Positions 19,364 to 28,012 are shown, counted from the stretch's first letter. The stretch is DNA of 64,000 nt from Marinibaculum pumilum (GCF_042646425.1 NZ_JBHRTR010000054.1:434001-498000), one strand, 5' to 3'. Program-made: numbers and translations. The notes: a model not told the origin generated them from the sequence alone.

Positions 19364-19810
19364 TCAGCCGCGGGCCGGGTCGCCTGCCATCTTGCCCTGC
19401 AGCTCCTTCAGACTGTCCTGCGGATAGTCGGTCACCTTCACCGGCGCGCTTGCGGTGGCCAGCAGGGTGCCCTCCAGGTCGCGCAGCTCGCCCTCGGTGA
19501 ACACCGTCTTGCGGCCGCCGCCGACCTTGCGGCCGATGCAGCGCACCGGGCCGACCCGCGCCGGCGCCAGGTAGTTGACCGTCATCGACAGGGTGATGCC
19601 GTAGCGCCGTGCCGCCGGATCCTCGCCGATCGAGGCGGCCACCGTCACCGCCGTGTCCAGCATCGTCGCGACCAGCCCGCCATGGCAGGACTGGCCGGCA
19701 TTCATGTGCGCATGGGTCAGGGTGAAGCCGAGGACGGCATGGCCCGGCGCATGTTCCAGCAGCTCGGCGGGCAGCTCGTCGGTCAGCAGGCGGGTGGTGA
19801 AGATCGGCAT
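19364..19810 (-). CDS. PaaI-family hotdog thioesterase
   Basis: This 148-residue protein has the hotdog fold typical of PaaI/YigI thioesterases. The stretch HAHMNAGQSCHGGLVATMLD carries the HGG..ATM(L)D motif, whose conserved acidic residue serves catalysis in the family. It is followed by RYGITLSMTVNYLAPA and a C-terminal GRKTVFTEGELRD strand. It would hydrolyse an acyl- or aryl-CoA thioester. It converges on the CoA-transferase gene and lies downstream of the selC tRNA on the same strand, separated by about 70 bases, so it may be read from the sel operon. Confidence 0.85.
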   Translation of the reverse strand: MPIFTTRLLTDELPAELLEHAPGHAVLGFTLTHAHMNAGQSCHGGLVATMLDTAVTVAASIGEDPAARRYGITLSMTVNYLAPARVGPVRCIGRKVGGGRKTVFTEGELRDLEGTLLATASAPVKVTDYPQDSLKELQGKMAGDPARG

Positions 19811-19882
19811 GGCGGGATGGTCCTGGCATGGAGAATGCCGCCGGCGGGCAGGCAAGGCGTGTCGGAAGAAGGGGCGGCGGGA

Positions 19883-19979
19883 TGGCGGAAGAGAGTGGGA
19901 GTCGAACCCACCGGACACGCCTGCGGCGCCCCCCGACAGGTTTGAAGCCTGCGCGCCCCACCGGGAACGGATCTCTTCC
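19883..19979 (-). tRNA. selC: tRNA-Sec (anticodon UCA)
   Basis: The 97-base minus-strand sequence begins GGAAGAGATC and ends CTCTTCCGCCA, with an encoded CCA. The anticodon stem-loop is CAGGCTTCAAACCTG with anticodon TCA (plus-strand bases 19943-19945), which reads UGA. The long acceptor arm, long extra arm and T arm GGGTTCGACTCCC match bacterial selC, and its overall layout resembles the E. coli gene. It lies 15 bases after selB, so it belongs to the same locus. Confidence 0.97.
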
Positions 19980-19994
19980 GACGGCTGCCGCAGT

Positions 19995-22007
19995 CTAGCC
20001 GTCCGCACCGGCTTGGCAATCCGCCGCGCCGGCCAAGGCCTGGTCGCCTTTGGCCAGCGACCGGCTGTCGTCATCGCCGCGGACCGTGATCCCGGCCCGG
20101 TCGAAATGCTCCAGCAGCGCCACGGCGAAATTGCGCCCCAGGCCGGCGGCATCGCAGAACGCCCGCATGCCGAACGGCCCGCGCTGCGCCAGCTCGGCAA
20201 GTGCCGCCTGCCAGCGGTCCAGGTCGGCCGCGGCCACCACCCGGTTGCGGGCGATGCGCACCACATGGCCGAAAGTGGCCAGCCTGCCCACTGCCCGCTC
20301 CAGCGTGCCGGCCGCCAGGCCCAGCCGCCGTGCCAGGACCGGCAGGGTCGGCGGCGGCACCTCCCGCAGCATCGGCGCCAGGCGCTCCCAGAGGGCTGCA
20401 TCTTCCGGCCGCAGATGGGGGACATGGCCCGGCAGCGCCAGCGTCTCGCCGGCGGCAACCAGCCGCCCGGCGGCGGACAGGGCGCCGGCCGCCCCGTCGC
20501 ACAGGGCCAGCGGCAGCCGGACCGCGCCGCGATGGCGCGCCGCCCAGCGGCGGGCGCCCTCCCGCAGCAGCGCCGCGCGGCCCAGGCCCTGCTGCTCCGG
20601 ATTGGCCGCATGGGCCGCCGCCACGATCCCGACGAGCAGCGCGCACAGATCCGCCCAGTGATCCGCCGCAATGGCGATGGCGCCGCCCGCATCCGCCCCC
20701 GAAGCCGGCGGCAGCAGCACCGCACCCGCCACGGCGAAACGCGCCGCAATCTCCTGCGCGGCCGCATTCTCCGCCAGCGCCAGGCGCGGCAGGTCGATGC
20801 CGTCCGGACAGCAGCGCAGCAGCGCCGCGGCACGCGCCACGGGCGACGGCTCGGCCAGCGCCGCGACAGCGGCAGCGCGCGACGCGCGCATCATGCCGCG
20901 CTGCGGCGGCCAGGGATCCAGCACCCGGCCGCCCGCCAGCACGGCGCCGTCGGCGGGATCACGCAGCAGCAGGCGGTCGCCGGCCAGCGCCGCAACAGGG
21001 CGGTCCAGCCGCAGATGTGCCGCCACGCCGCCGGTCGCCGGCGGCAGGTCGTGCAGCGCCAGCCGCGCCTGCAGCCGGGTCGCGCCCAGATGCACCGTCA
21101 CACCGGCGCGGCGGCGCAGACCGCCCGGCCCGGCGCCGGCTCTCCCCTCTGCATCAGGGGCGGGCCGAAGCAGGACGTCCAGACGATCCGTCGGCCGGTG
21201 CAGGTCGGGATCCAGCAGCCATTGCCCGCGGCCGATGCCGCCCGCCCGGCCCAGGCCGGCGCGGTCCAGGTCCCGCCCCGCCAGCGCGACGGCGCAACGG
21301 CGCCCGGCCGCCGCCGCCGCCGCCGGGCGGTCCATCGCCCGGACCTCCCGCGCACGGACCGTGACGCCGGCCGGGCTCAGGATCGCCGGCGCGCCCGCTG
21401 CCAGCCGCCCCGCAGCGACCCCGCCCGTCACCACCGCACCGGCGCCGGCCCGCAGGAAGGCGCGATCGACGCAGAGGCGGAACAACCGGCCGGTGCGCGG
21501 CGCCACCTGCGTCGCCATCGCGCCCAGCCGGGCCACAAGCATGTCACACCCCTCCCCCGTCACCGCGGAGAACGGCAATGTCTCCGCCGGCGGCAGGCCG
21601 GCCGCCGCCATCGCCACGCCGGCCTCCGCCGCCGCCGCGGTGCGGCGGCGCGCATCGACCCGGTCCACCTTGGTCAGCACCACCAGTGCCGGCGGCAGGT
21701 CCAGCAGCGCCAGCAGGCCCAGCTGGGCATGGGTCTGCGCCTCAGGTCCCGCATCCGCGGCGACCACCAGCACCACCGCGTCGATCACGGCCAGCCCCGC
21801 GATCAGGTTGCCGAGGAAGCGTTCATGCCCGGGCACGTCGACGAAGCCGATGCGGGCGCCGCCCGGCAGGTCGGCATAGGCGAAGCCCAGGTCGATCGAC
21901 AGGCCGCGTGCCTTCTCCTCCGGCAGGCGGTCGGTGTCGGTGCCGGTCAGCGCCGCCACCAGCGCCGTCTTGCCATGGTCCACATGCCCCGCCGTCGCGA
22001 CGATCAT
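19995..22007 (-). CDS. selB: Selenocysteine-specific elongation factor SelB
   Basis: This 670-residue GTPase delivers Sec-tRNA to UGA codons marked by a SECIS element. The G domain has GHVDHGKT (residues 7-14), a switch region DRLPEEKARGLSIDLGFAYA that is a SelB signature, DVPGHERFLGNLIAG and VLTKVDRVD. Domains II and III follow. The C-terminal part holds the winged-helix repeats (LARRLGLAAGTLERAVGRLA, FCDAAGLGRNFAVALLEHFD) that bind the SECIS RNA. The ATG overlaps the selA stop by ATGA, so the two are translationally coupled. The length is normal. Confidence 0.96.
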   Translation of the reverse strand: MIVATAGHVDHGKTALVAALTGTDTDRLPEEKARGLSIDLGFAYADLPGGARIGFVDVPGHERFLGNLIAGLAVIDAVVLVVAADAGPEAQTHAQLGLLALLDLPPALVVLTKVDRVDARRRTAAAAEAGVAMAAAGLPPAETLPFSAVTGEGCDMLVARLGAMATQVAPRTGRLFRLCVDRAFLRAGAGAVVTGGVAAGRLAAGAPAILSPAGVTVRAREVRAMDRPAAAAAAGRRCAVALAGRDLDRAGLGRAGGIGRGQWLLDPDLHRPTDRLDVLLRPAPDAEGRAGAGPGGLRRRAGVTVHLGATRLQARLALHDLPPATGGVAAHLRLDRPVAALAGDRLLLRDPADGAVLAGGRVLDPWPPQRGMMRASRAAAVAALAEPSPVARAAALLRCCPDGIDLPRLALAENAAAQEIAARFAVAGAVLLPPASGADAGGAIAIAADHWADLCALLVGIVAAAHAANPEQQGLGRAALLREGARRWAARHRGAVRLPLALCDGAAGALSAAGRLVAAGETLALPGHVPHLRPEDAALWERLAPMLREVPPPTLPVLARRLGLAAGTLERAVGRLATFGHVVRIARNRVVAAADLDRWQAALAELAQRGPFGMRAFCDAAGLGRNFAVALLEHFDRAGITVRGDDDSRSLAKGDQALAGAADCQAGADG

Positions 22008-23482
22008 GCGCGGCTGGCCTTTGCCGGCGCCGGCCTGTCGGGCGGCAGGCCCGCGACGNNNNNNNNNNNNNNNNNNNNNNNNNNNNNNNNNNNNNNNNNN
22101 NNNNNNNNNNNNNNNNNNNNNNNNNNNNNNNNNNNNNNNNNNNNNNNNNNNNNNNNGGCGCCGTCGCGGACCCGGCCGATGACAGGCCGGTCGAGCCGGC
22201 GCAGCCGTGCCGCCAGTGCCGCCGCACCGGTGCCGCCACGCCCCTTCCCCGGCCGGCGGCCGGCGGGGGCGATCCGCAGCACGGCGCTAGGCAGGGTGGC
22301 GGTCGGCGCGGCGCCGCTGCCGACCTCGCAGCTTCCGGCCGCGACCTCCACCTGCCAGGCCGCACCCAGGGCCGTCTGCAGCGGCCCGCGGAGGTTGGCC
22401 GCCAGGGCCTCGATCTCCGCCAGCGGCCGCGCCAGCGCGCGATAGAATGGCAGCTGCGCGGCCAGCGCGGCGGAATCGGCATGGGCCGGCAGGGTGGCCG
22501 CCAGCGCGGCGATCCGCAGCTTGTCCAGGCGCATCGCCCGCAGCATCGGGTTGCGCCGCAGCCGCGCGATCAGTGCGGCACGGCCCACGATCAGCCCGGC
22601 CTGCGGGCCGCCCAGCATCTTGTCGCCGGAAAAGGTCACCAGGTCGGCGCCGGCCGCCAGCACGGCCTGCACGGTCGGCTCCGGCGGCAGCCCATAGCCT
22701 GCCGGGTCGACCAGATGGCCGCTGCCCAGGTCGACCGCCAGCGGCAGGCCGGCGTCATGCGCCAATGCCGCCAGCTGCGCCAGCGGCACTTCGTGGGTGA
22801 AGCCGGTGATGGCGAAGTTGCTGCGGTGCACCTGCAGCAGCAGGCCGGTCCGCGGCCCGATCGCCGCCGCATAATCGGCTTCATGGGTGCGGTTGGTGGT
22901 GCCCACCTCCACCAGCCTGCAGCCGGCCCGCGCCATGATGTCGGGCAGGCGGAAGGCGCCGCCGATCTCCACCAGTTCGCCCCGGCTGACCGGCACCTCC
23001 CGGCGCAGCGCCAGGCTGTTCAGGAGCAGCATGACGGCCGCGGCATTGTTGTTCACCGCCAGCGCCGCTTCCGCCCCGGTCAGCCGGCACAGCCAGCCCG
23101 ACAGGTGCTCGTCGCGCTGGCCGCGGCGCCCGGTCTCCAGGTCGTATTCCAGGTTCACCGCGGCCGCGGCCTCCGTCATCGCCGCGATCGCCGCGGCGGA
23201 CAGCGCCGCCCGCCCCAGGTTGGTATGCAGCAGGATCCCGGTCAGGTTGAAGAGCGGCCGCAGCGGCGGCGCCACCCAGGCGCGGACCCGCCCGGCGACC
23301 GCCGCCGCCGGGTCGGCGGCCTCCGGCGCCGACTGTCCCGCGCGCAGCGCCGCCCGCAGTTCCTCCAGCACTTCGCGCGCCGCTGCCAGCACCAGGGCGC
23401 GGCCATGGGCGGCGATCGGGGCCTGAAGCCGCGGATCGGTCAGCAGCCGGTCCATGGCCGGCAGGTCGCGGGGCCCGTTCAC
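22004..23482 (-). CDS. selA: L-seryl-tRNA(Sec) selenium transferase SelA (C-terminus crosses an assembly gap)
   Basis: This PLP enzyme converts Ser-tRNA(Sec) to Sec-tRNA(Sec) using selenophosphate. It contains PLFNLTGILLHTNLGRAALS, NVNLEYDLETGRRGQRD-like sequence (VNLEYDLETGRRGQRDEHLS) and FSGDKMLGGPQAG, where the lysine is the PLP-binding residue. A GTG start at 23482 overlaps the selD stop by four bases (GTGA), and the gene ends at 22004 overlapping selB. That gives 493 codons including 98 unknown bases at 22059-22156. Both flanks are in one frame and end in a perfect ATGA overlap, so the gap size is compatible with an intact gene. Confidence 0.93.
   Translation of the reverse strand: MNGPRDLPAMDRLLTDPRLQAPIAAHGRALVLAAAREVLEELRAALRAGQSAPEAADPAAAVAGRVRAWVAPPLRPLFNLTGILLHTNLGRAALSAAAIAAMTEAAAAVNLEYDLETGRRGQRDEHLSGWLCRLTGAEAALAVNNNAAAVMLLLNSLALRREVPVSRGELVEIGGAFRLPDIMARAGCRLVEVGTTNRTHEADYAAAIGPRTGLLLQVHRSNFAITGFTHEVPLAQLAALAHDAGLPLAVDLGSGHLVDPAGYGLPPEPTVQAVLAAGADLVTFSGDKMLGGPQAGLIVGRAALIARLRRNPMLRAMRLDKLRIAALAATLPAHADSAALAAQLPFYRALARPLAEIEALAANLRGPLQTALGAAWQVEVAAGSCEVGSGAAPTATLPSAVLRIAPAGRRPGKGRGGTGAAALAARLRRLDRPVIGRVRDGAXXXXXXXXXXXXXXXXXXXXXXXXXXXXXXXXXVAGLPPDRPAPAKASRA
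22059..22156. other. Assembly gap (98 N) inside selA
   Basis: A run of N interrupts the C-terminal coding region of selA. The reading frame is the same on both sides if the gap is really 98 bases. No feature can be called inside. Confidence 0.99.
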
Positions 23483-25746
23483 CGGATCACCAGTTCCCAA
23501 CGGCCGGCAACCGCCTCTCCCGCGGCGACCTGCCCGATCACCGCCGCCTCGCAGCCGATCATGCGCAGCTGCGCGACCGCGGCCTCCGCCTTTCTCTCCG
23601 GCAGGCCGGCCAGCAGCCCGCCGCCGGTCTGCGGGTCGAACAGCAGGTTCCGCCACCAGGCAGGTGCGCCTGCGACGATCGCCTCCTCCAGCGCCAGCGC
23701 CACCGCCGGAAAGCCGTCCAGCGCCGCAGGCAGGGCGGTGCTGGCAATGCCGGCGGCCGCCATCTCCGCCGCGCCGTCCAGAAGCGGCAGCGCATCCAGC
23801 CGCAGCTCCGCGCGCCGGCCTGACGCCAGCAGCATCTCCGCCAGATGGCCGCCGATGCCATAGCCCGTCACGTCTGTGACGGCCGTCGCACCGAAGCGCC
23901 GCAGCACGGCCGCCGCCGGCCCCTGCGGGCGGCACATCGCCTCCAGCGCGGCATGCCACCAGCGCCCCCGGGCCCGGCCGCGCATGGCAGCCGCCAGCAG
24001 GATCCCGGTACCCAGCGGCCGGGTCAGCACCAGCCGGTCGCCGGCCTGCAGGCCGCCCTTGCGCCAGGGCGGCTGGCCGGCCGGCAGATGACCGGTGACG
24101 GCGACCGCCAGCATCGCCTCGGCGCCTTCGGCGGTGTGGCCGCCGACCAGCACCGCCCCCTCCGCGTCCAGCGCCGCCCGGACCCCGGTCATCAACTGGC
24201 CGAGTTCCTCCGCCTGCTTTTCGGCCGGCATGTCGGGCAGGACCGCGAAGACCAGGGCGGCGGAAGGCTGCGCCCCCATGGCATGCAGGTCCGACATGGC
24301 GTGATGCACGGCGATCCGGCCGGACCGCCAGGGATCGGCCACGGGCAGGCGGAAGCCGTCCATGCTGGCCCATACCTGGCGCTCCGGCGCCGGCGGGGCG
24401 GCGGCGGTGGCACGGCGCACGGCGGGGCCGGGCAGCGGCGCGGCATCCTCCCATTCCGCCTCGTCCCAGGCGACCGGCTTCACGCCGGGGCCGCCGCCAA
24501 GGCCGGCCACCAGGACCGCATGCCCCACCTTGCCGCCGCAGCCGGCGCAGCGCATGCCGGCGGCCGCGTCTTCCGGCGTCCCGCCTTCCGCCGCCATTTC
24601 GGGCAGGTCGGCATAGCGCTGCATGAAGCGGCGGTCGATCCGGTCCTTCCAGCGCCAGACCCAACCGCCCTCGACGGCGAAGGGGCCGCGCAGCGCGACG
24701 GCATGGCGCGGCCCGGTGGAGATCAGGCTCAGATAGTGCCGCTGCGGCCGGTGCCGGCGCAGCGGCGCGCCGGTCGCCGCCGCCCGCAGGTTCGCCGCCA
24801 GCGGCGGGCCCTGGCGCACTGCAAAGACGCCCGCCTTCGGGCGCGGCGCGCCCCGCATGGTGGCGATGTCGCCGGCGGCGAAGATCTCGCGATGCGACAG
24901 GGAACGCAGGGTCGCATCCACCAGGATGAAGCCCTCGTCGCTGCAGGCCAGGCCGCTCTCCCGCGGCCAGGCGGCGGCGGCGGCATCGGTCACCCAGAGG
25001 ACATGGTCCAGCGCCACGCTGCGGCCGTCCTCGGCGGTGACCGCGTCGGGACCCACCCGGGCGACCCGGAATCCGGCATGAACCTGCACCCCGGCGCGGG
25101 CGAGGTGGCGGGCGAAGATCCGCCGCGCGCCGCCATTCGCCCCCGGCAGCGGCCCGGCACCGGCGGCGAACAGGTGGAAGCGCAGCCCGCCCGCATCCCG
25201 GCCGGCGGCCTGCAGGGCGCCGCACAGGGCGTGGCGCACCGCCAGCAGCAGCTCCACACCGCCCGCCCCGGCGCCGACCACGCCGATCGATGCCGGCCCG
25301 TCGTCCTGCAGCAGCGCCTCGCGCAGGGCGTTCCAGCGGGGGGCGAAGCGGTCGATCGGCTTCACCGGAATGACATGTTCGGCCGCCCCCTCAACCCCGG
25401 CGAAGGACGGGGTGGCGCCGGTATCGATCGACAGGGTGTCGTAATGCACCGGCGGCCGCTCGGCACAGTGCACCAGCCGGGCAACCGGGTCGACGGCGAC
25501 CGCGCTGTCGCGATACAGGCGGGCGCCGGCAAAGCGGCAGAGCGGCGCCAGGTCGATATGGGTCTCGTCCAGGTCGTAATGTCCGGCGACCAGGCCCGGC
25601 AGCATGCCGGAATAGGGGGTGTGGATGTCCCGCCCGATCAGGGTCAGCCGGACACGGGCCTGCGGCCGCATGCCGAAGGCACGCAGCACCTCCACATGCG
25701 CATGGCCGCCGCCCAGCAGGACGATGTCGTGCAGGGGTGGCGTCAT
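23479..25746 (-). CDS. selD: Fusion of an FAD/NADH-dehydrogenase-like domain with selenide, water dikinase SelD
   Basis: This 755-residue two-part protein has, in residues 1 to about 370, a pyridine-nucleotide-disulfide oxidoreductase-like flavoprotein. It has FAD motif DIVLLGGGHAHVEVLRAFG at the N-terminus, second dinucleotide motif GVVGAGAGGVELLLAVRHAL, and the FAD-closing AAGDIATM region. From about residue 390 follows SelD, with RCAGCGGKVG containing the catalytic cysteine (Cys, not Sec, here) and lysine, and later VGGHTAEGAEAMLAVAVTG. SelD makes selenophosphate from selenide and ATP. The natural fusion suggests that the flavoprotein supplies reduced selenium or protects the product. The start at 25746 is set just before the FAD motif. 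The gene leads the sel operon. Confidence 0.93.
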   Translation of the reverse strand: MTPPLHDIVLLGGGHAHVEVLRAFGMRPQARVRLTLIGRDIHTPYSGMLPGLVAGHYDLDETHIDLAPLCRFAGARLYRDSAVAVDPVARLVHCAERPPVHYDTLSIDTGATPSFAGVEGAAEHVIPVKPIDRFAPRWNALREALLQDDGPASIGVVGAGAGGVELLLAVRHALCGALQAAGRDAGGLRFHLFAAGAGPLPGANGGARRIFARHLARAGVQVHAGFRVARVGPDAVTAEDGRSVALDHVLWVTDAAAAAWPRESGLACSDEGFILVDATLRSLSHREIFAAGDIATMRGAPRPKAGVFAVRQGPPLAANLRAAATGAPLRRHRPQRHYLSLISTGPRHAVALRGPFAVEGGWVWRWKDRIDRRFMQRYADLPEMAAEGGTPEDAAAGMRCAGCGGKVGHAVLVAGLGGGPGVKPVAWDEAEWEDAAPLPGPAVRRATAAAPPAPERQVWASMDGFRLPVADPWRSGRIAVHHAMSDLHAMGAQPSAALVFAVLPDMPAEKQAEELGQLMTGVRAALDAEGAVLVGGHTAEGAEAMLAVAVTGHLPAGQPPWRKGGLQAGDRLVLTRPLGTGILLAAAMRGRARGRWWHAALEAMCRPQGPAAAVLRRFGATAVTDVTGYGIGGHLAEMLLASGRRAELRLDALPLLDGAAEMAAAGIASTALPAALDGFPAVALALEEAIVAGAPAWWRNLLFDPQTGGGLLAGLPERKAEAAVAQLRMIGCEAAVIGQVAAGEAVAGRWELVIR

Positions 25747-25877
25747 GAAGCGGGCTGGCGGCACGCCGCAACTGTTTGGCGCTGACAAGGGCCCAGCTTA
25801 CCGGCCATGCCGGATCGGGCTATGATCCAGGGGGGGCTGTCCGGAAGACACAGGCATGATAGGGAACGGAAACGACG

Positions 25878-26204
25878 ATGACTGGTGCGGAAACGACAGG
25901 GGGCCGCGGCAGCGACGAGGCGCCGCTGACCCAGGACTCGCCTGAGCAGTTCTTCGAGCTGAAGGAACGTGACCAGCAGGCGCTGCTTGAATGGATCGAG
26001 GAAAGCTTCCAATTCAGCATCGATTGGACGGAGGACCATAGTTCGGAACTGCGCTACCTGTTCATGCGTGGCCGACGAGGGTTCTACATCTATAACGGCA
26101 GCTTCAAGGGTGCGATGCGTGAAGCCGGTTTCGAACATAAAGACGCAGACCGCAACGGCACGAACTGGTATTTTCGCGCGCGCTACATTGGAACCGCCCG
26201 GTAG
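25878..26204 (+). CDS. Small hypothetical protein
   Basis: This 108-residue protein has no family I recognise. It is acidic at the N-terminus (DEAPLTQDSPEQFFELKERD) and then has aromatic-rich, mixed segments: ALLEWIEESFQFSIDWTED, GFYIYNGSFKGAMREAGFEH and GTNWYFRARYIG. The composition (low Ala, many aromatic and acidic residues) differs from random GC-rich frames, which supports a real gene. It is divergent from selD, 131 bases away, and followed by the IalB gene. There is no clear Shine-Dalgarno. Confidence 0.6.
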   Translation: MTGAETTGGRGSDEAPLTQDSPEQFFELKERDQQALLEWIEESFQFSIDWTEDHSSELRYLFMRGRRGFYIYNGSFKGAMREAGFEHKDADRNGTNWYFRARYIGTAR

Positions 26205-26303
26205 AGTATCGGCAACAGGCTGGTTGGTATGACACATTTGCTTGAAATCCCGCGTTTCTTTCCTTCGGCGCGGTGCCCTGCGCGCAGTGCCGTCGTGTCG
26301 GGG

Positions 26304-26876
26304 ATGCGTTCCTGCGGCCTTGCCCTTGCGGCATCCGCCCTGCTCGCGCTGGCCCTGACCGCCAGCCCGGCACTGGCGCAGCAGGCGGACCAGCAGGCAC
26401 AGCAGCCACAGCCGCAGCAGGGCGTCGGCACGCCGCCGCGCGCGCCGCAGGCGGAAGAGGTCTCCCGCCACGGCGACTGGAGCGTGCAGTGCTTCCCGCC
26501 GGACCAGAGCGGCCAGCGCCACTGCGAGGCGGTGCAGGTCGTGGCGCAGGAAGGCGTGCAGCAGCCGCTGCTGCGGGTCGCTGTCGGCAAGGCGCCGGGC
26601 AACGGCCCCGCCGTGCTGCAGTTCATCGTCCCGCTGGGCGCGCAGCTGCAGCGCGGCTTCAAGTTCAGCGTCGACGGCGGGGCGCCGCGCGATCTGCCGG
26701 CGACCACCTGCCTGCCCTTCGGCTGCATCGTGGAAACCCGCCTGGACGACGGCCTGCTGGCCTCGATGCGCAAGGGCATCAAGGGCACGATGACTGTGGT
26801 GGACCTGCGCAATCAGACGATTGGCATCCCGATCTCGCTCTCGGGCTTCACCGCAGCCACGGGCGAGGTCCTCTGA
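26304..26876 (+). CDS. Invasion-associated locus B (IalB) family protein
   Basis: This 190-residue exported protein has a clean signal peptide starting at 26304 (MRSCGLALAASALLALAL, cleaved after ALA) and a glutamine-rich linker. The IalB domain has GDWSVQCFPPDQSGQRHCEA near its beginning, LQFIVPLGAQLQRGFKFSVD in the middle, and LPFGCIVETRLDDGLLASM. Two paired cysteines (QCF...HCEA and TTCLPFGC) are typical. IalB proteins are periplasmic or envelope proteins of alphaproteobacteria, known from Bartonella invasion, with unclear biochemistry. The frame reaches an earlier ATG at 26229, but the signal peptide favours the later one; neither has a good Shine-Dalgarno. Confidence 0.8.
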   Translation: MRSCGLALAASALLALALTASPALAQQADQQAQQPQPQQGVGTPPRAPQAEEVSRHGDWSVQCFPPDQSGQRHCEAVQVVAQEGVQQPLLRVAVGKAPGNGPAVLQFIVPLGAQLQRGFKFSVDGGAPRDLPATTCLPFGCIVETRLDDGLLASMRKGIKGTMTVVDLRNQTIGIPISLSGFTAATGEVL

Positions 26877-26895
26877 CCCTGCCCGGCTGACCAGG

Positions 26896-27933
26896 ATGGC
26901 CAAGCCGCAGACAACAGGGCGACCGCCCGGAAAGCCCGCCGGCAAGTCGGCGGGAAAGCCGCCGGCCAAGCCTGCACCGAAAGCCGCCGGCACCGCGATG
27001 AAGCCCGAGGCGGACGGCTATGTGCCGTTCTCGCAACGCCTTGCCGCCTGGTGGCATGGCGAAGAGGTCGGCCCGAAGATCGTCAAGGGTGCCAACAGCC
27101 GCAAGGTCGATATCGCGGTCGAGAGCGAGCCTGTCGCGGTCAGCCGCTGGTCGGACATCGGCATCAACATCGCCGGCCGGCTCTGGGGCACCGGCCTCAG
27201 CGAGCCCGGCGGCCTGGCCTACTGGGACAAGGTGGTGGTTCCCGCCGGCCCGAACGGCGCGATGACGATCCTGGCGATCTGTCCCGGGCTGTGCGGCGGC
27301 CTGCGCCATTTCGTGAAGAAGTACGACCTCTGGCTCAACGCCCTGGAGCAGGAGGAGGAACTGTTCGAGGCGGCGTACGACCTGAACGCGCAGGCCGGGA
27401 TGCAGCAGCGCATCAACCTCAACCGGGTCGACCTGGGCGAGGTGGAACTGCCCGACAAGACGCACGACCTGGTCTTCTCGCGGGAGGCGTTCTACCGGAT
27501 CGAGGCGAAGGAGCGGCTGCTGACCCGCATCGCGGAATCGCTGAAGCCGGGCGGCCACCTGGTCTTCACCGACCTGGTCGCCGACGGCGATGACCTCGCC
27601 TCCCCCGAACTGACCGCCTGCCGCGACAAGGAGCCGGGCATCGACACGATCTGGAACGAGGCGCGCTACCGCCAGATCCTGGACGCCCAGAAGATGGAGG
27701 TCCATGTCGTCATCGACGAGTCGGAGGAATACAACGAAATGATCCTGCATGGCTGGCAGGCCCTGCAGGAAAGCCTGGCGCGGGACAGCGGCCTGTCGCG
27801 GACCTATGTCGACGCCCTGATGCGGGAGGCGCAGATCTGGCTTGCCCGCTCCCGCGCCATCCAGGCCGGACGGCTGCGGCTGATCCGCGTCCATGGCCGC
27901 CGCAAGAAGCTCCGGCGCACCTCCCAGCAATAA
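26896..27933 (+). CDS. Class I SAM-dependent methyltransferase with a Lys/Pro/Ala-rich N-terminal tail
   Basis: This 345-residue protein has residues 2-35 as a low-complexity tail rich in Lys, Pro, Ala and Gly (GKPAGKSAGKPPAKPAPKAA), reminiscent of histone H1-like basic tails. The body has a Rossmann-like methyltransferase: TILAICPGLCGGLRHFVKKY in the motif I position (the usual D.G.G is altered), HDLVFSREAFYRIEAKERLL after strand 4 and LKPGGHLVFTDLVADGDD, the classic methyltransferase motif. The substrate is unknown. The start at 26896 lies 20 bases after the IalB stop, so the two may be co-transcribed. The last two glutamines and the stop lie inside a 14-bp tandem repeat. Confidence 0.75.
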   Translation: MAKPQTTGRPPGKPAGKSAGKPPAKPAPKAAGTAMKPEADGYVPFSQRLAAWWHGEEVGPKIVKGANSRKVDIAVESEPVAVSRWSDIGINIAGRLWGTGLSEPGGLAYWDKVVVPAGPNGAMTILAICPGLCGGLRHFVKKYDLWLNALEQEEELFEAAYDLNAQAGMQQRINLNRVDLGEVELPDKTHDLVFSREAFYRIEAKERLLTRIAESLKPGGHLVFTDLVADGDDLASPELTACRDKEPGIDTIWNEARYRQILDAQKMEVHVVIDESEEYNEMILHGWQALQESLARDSGLSRTYVDALMREAQIWLARSRAIQAGRLRLIRVHGRRKKLRRTSQQ

Positions 27934-27979
27934 CTGGCCAGCAATGACCGGCCAGTAATGACCGGCCAACATTGATCGA
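27924..27979 (+). repeat. 14-bp tandem repeat, four copies, overlapping a stop codon
   Basis: The units are CCAGCAATAACTGG, CCAGCAATGACCGG, CCAGTAATGACCGG and a diverged CCAACATTGATCGA, back to back at 27924, 27938, 27952 and 27966. The methyltransferase stop codon TAA at 27931-27933 is inside the first unit, so expansion could move or replace the stop. Each CCAG...CTGG or CCGG unit is nearly palindromic and could fold into hairpins. Confidence 0.85.
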
Positions 27980-28012
27980 CTGGCCACGGCCGGCCGGCAA
28001 GGACCGCTCCAG

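Noticed and set aside
16179..19961. 1260-codon minus-strand open frame across the CoA-transferase gene
   Set aside because: It runs antisense to a clearly coding gene and has repeat-like Arg/Gly/Pro-rich composition. It is a GC-rich shadow frame.
23479..25746. SelD being itself a selenoprotein
   Set aside because: The codon at the catalytic position is TGC for cysteine, and no in-frame TGA is seen.
27924..27979. Possible CRISPR array
   Set aside because: The units are 14 bp and directly adjacent without spacers. It is a simple tandem repeat.
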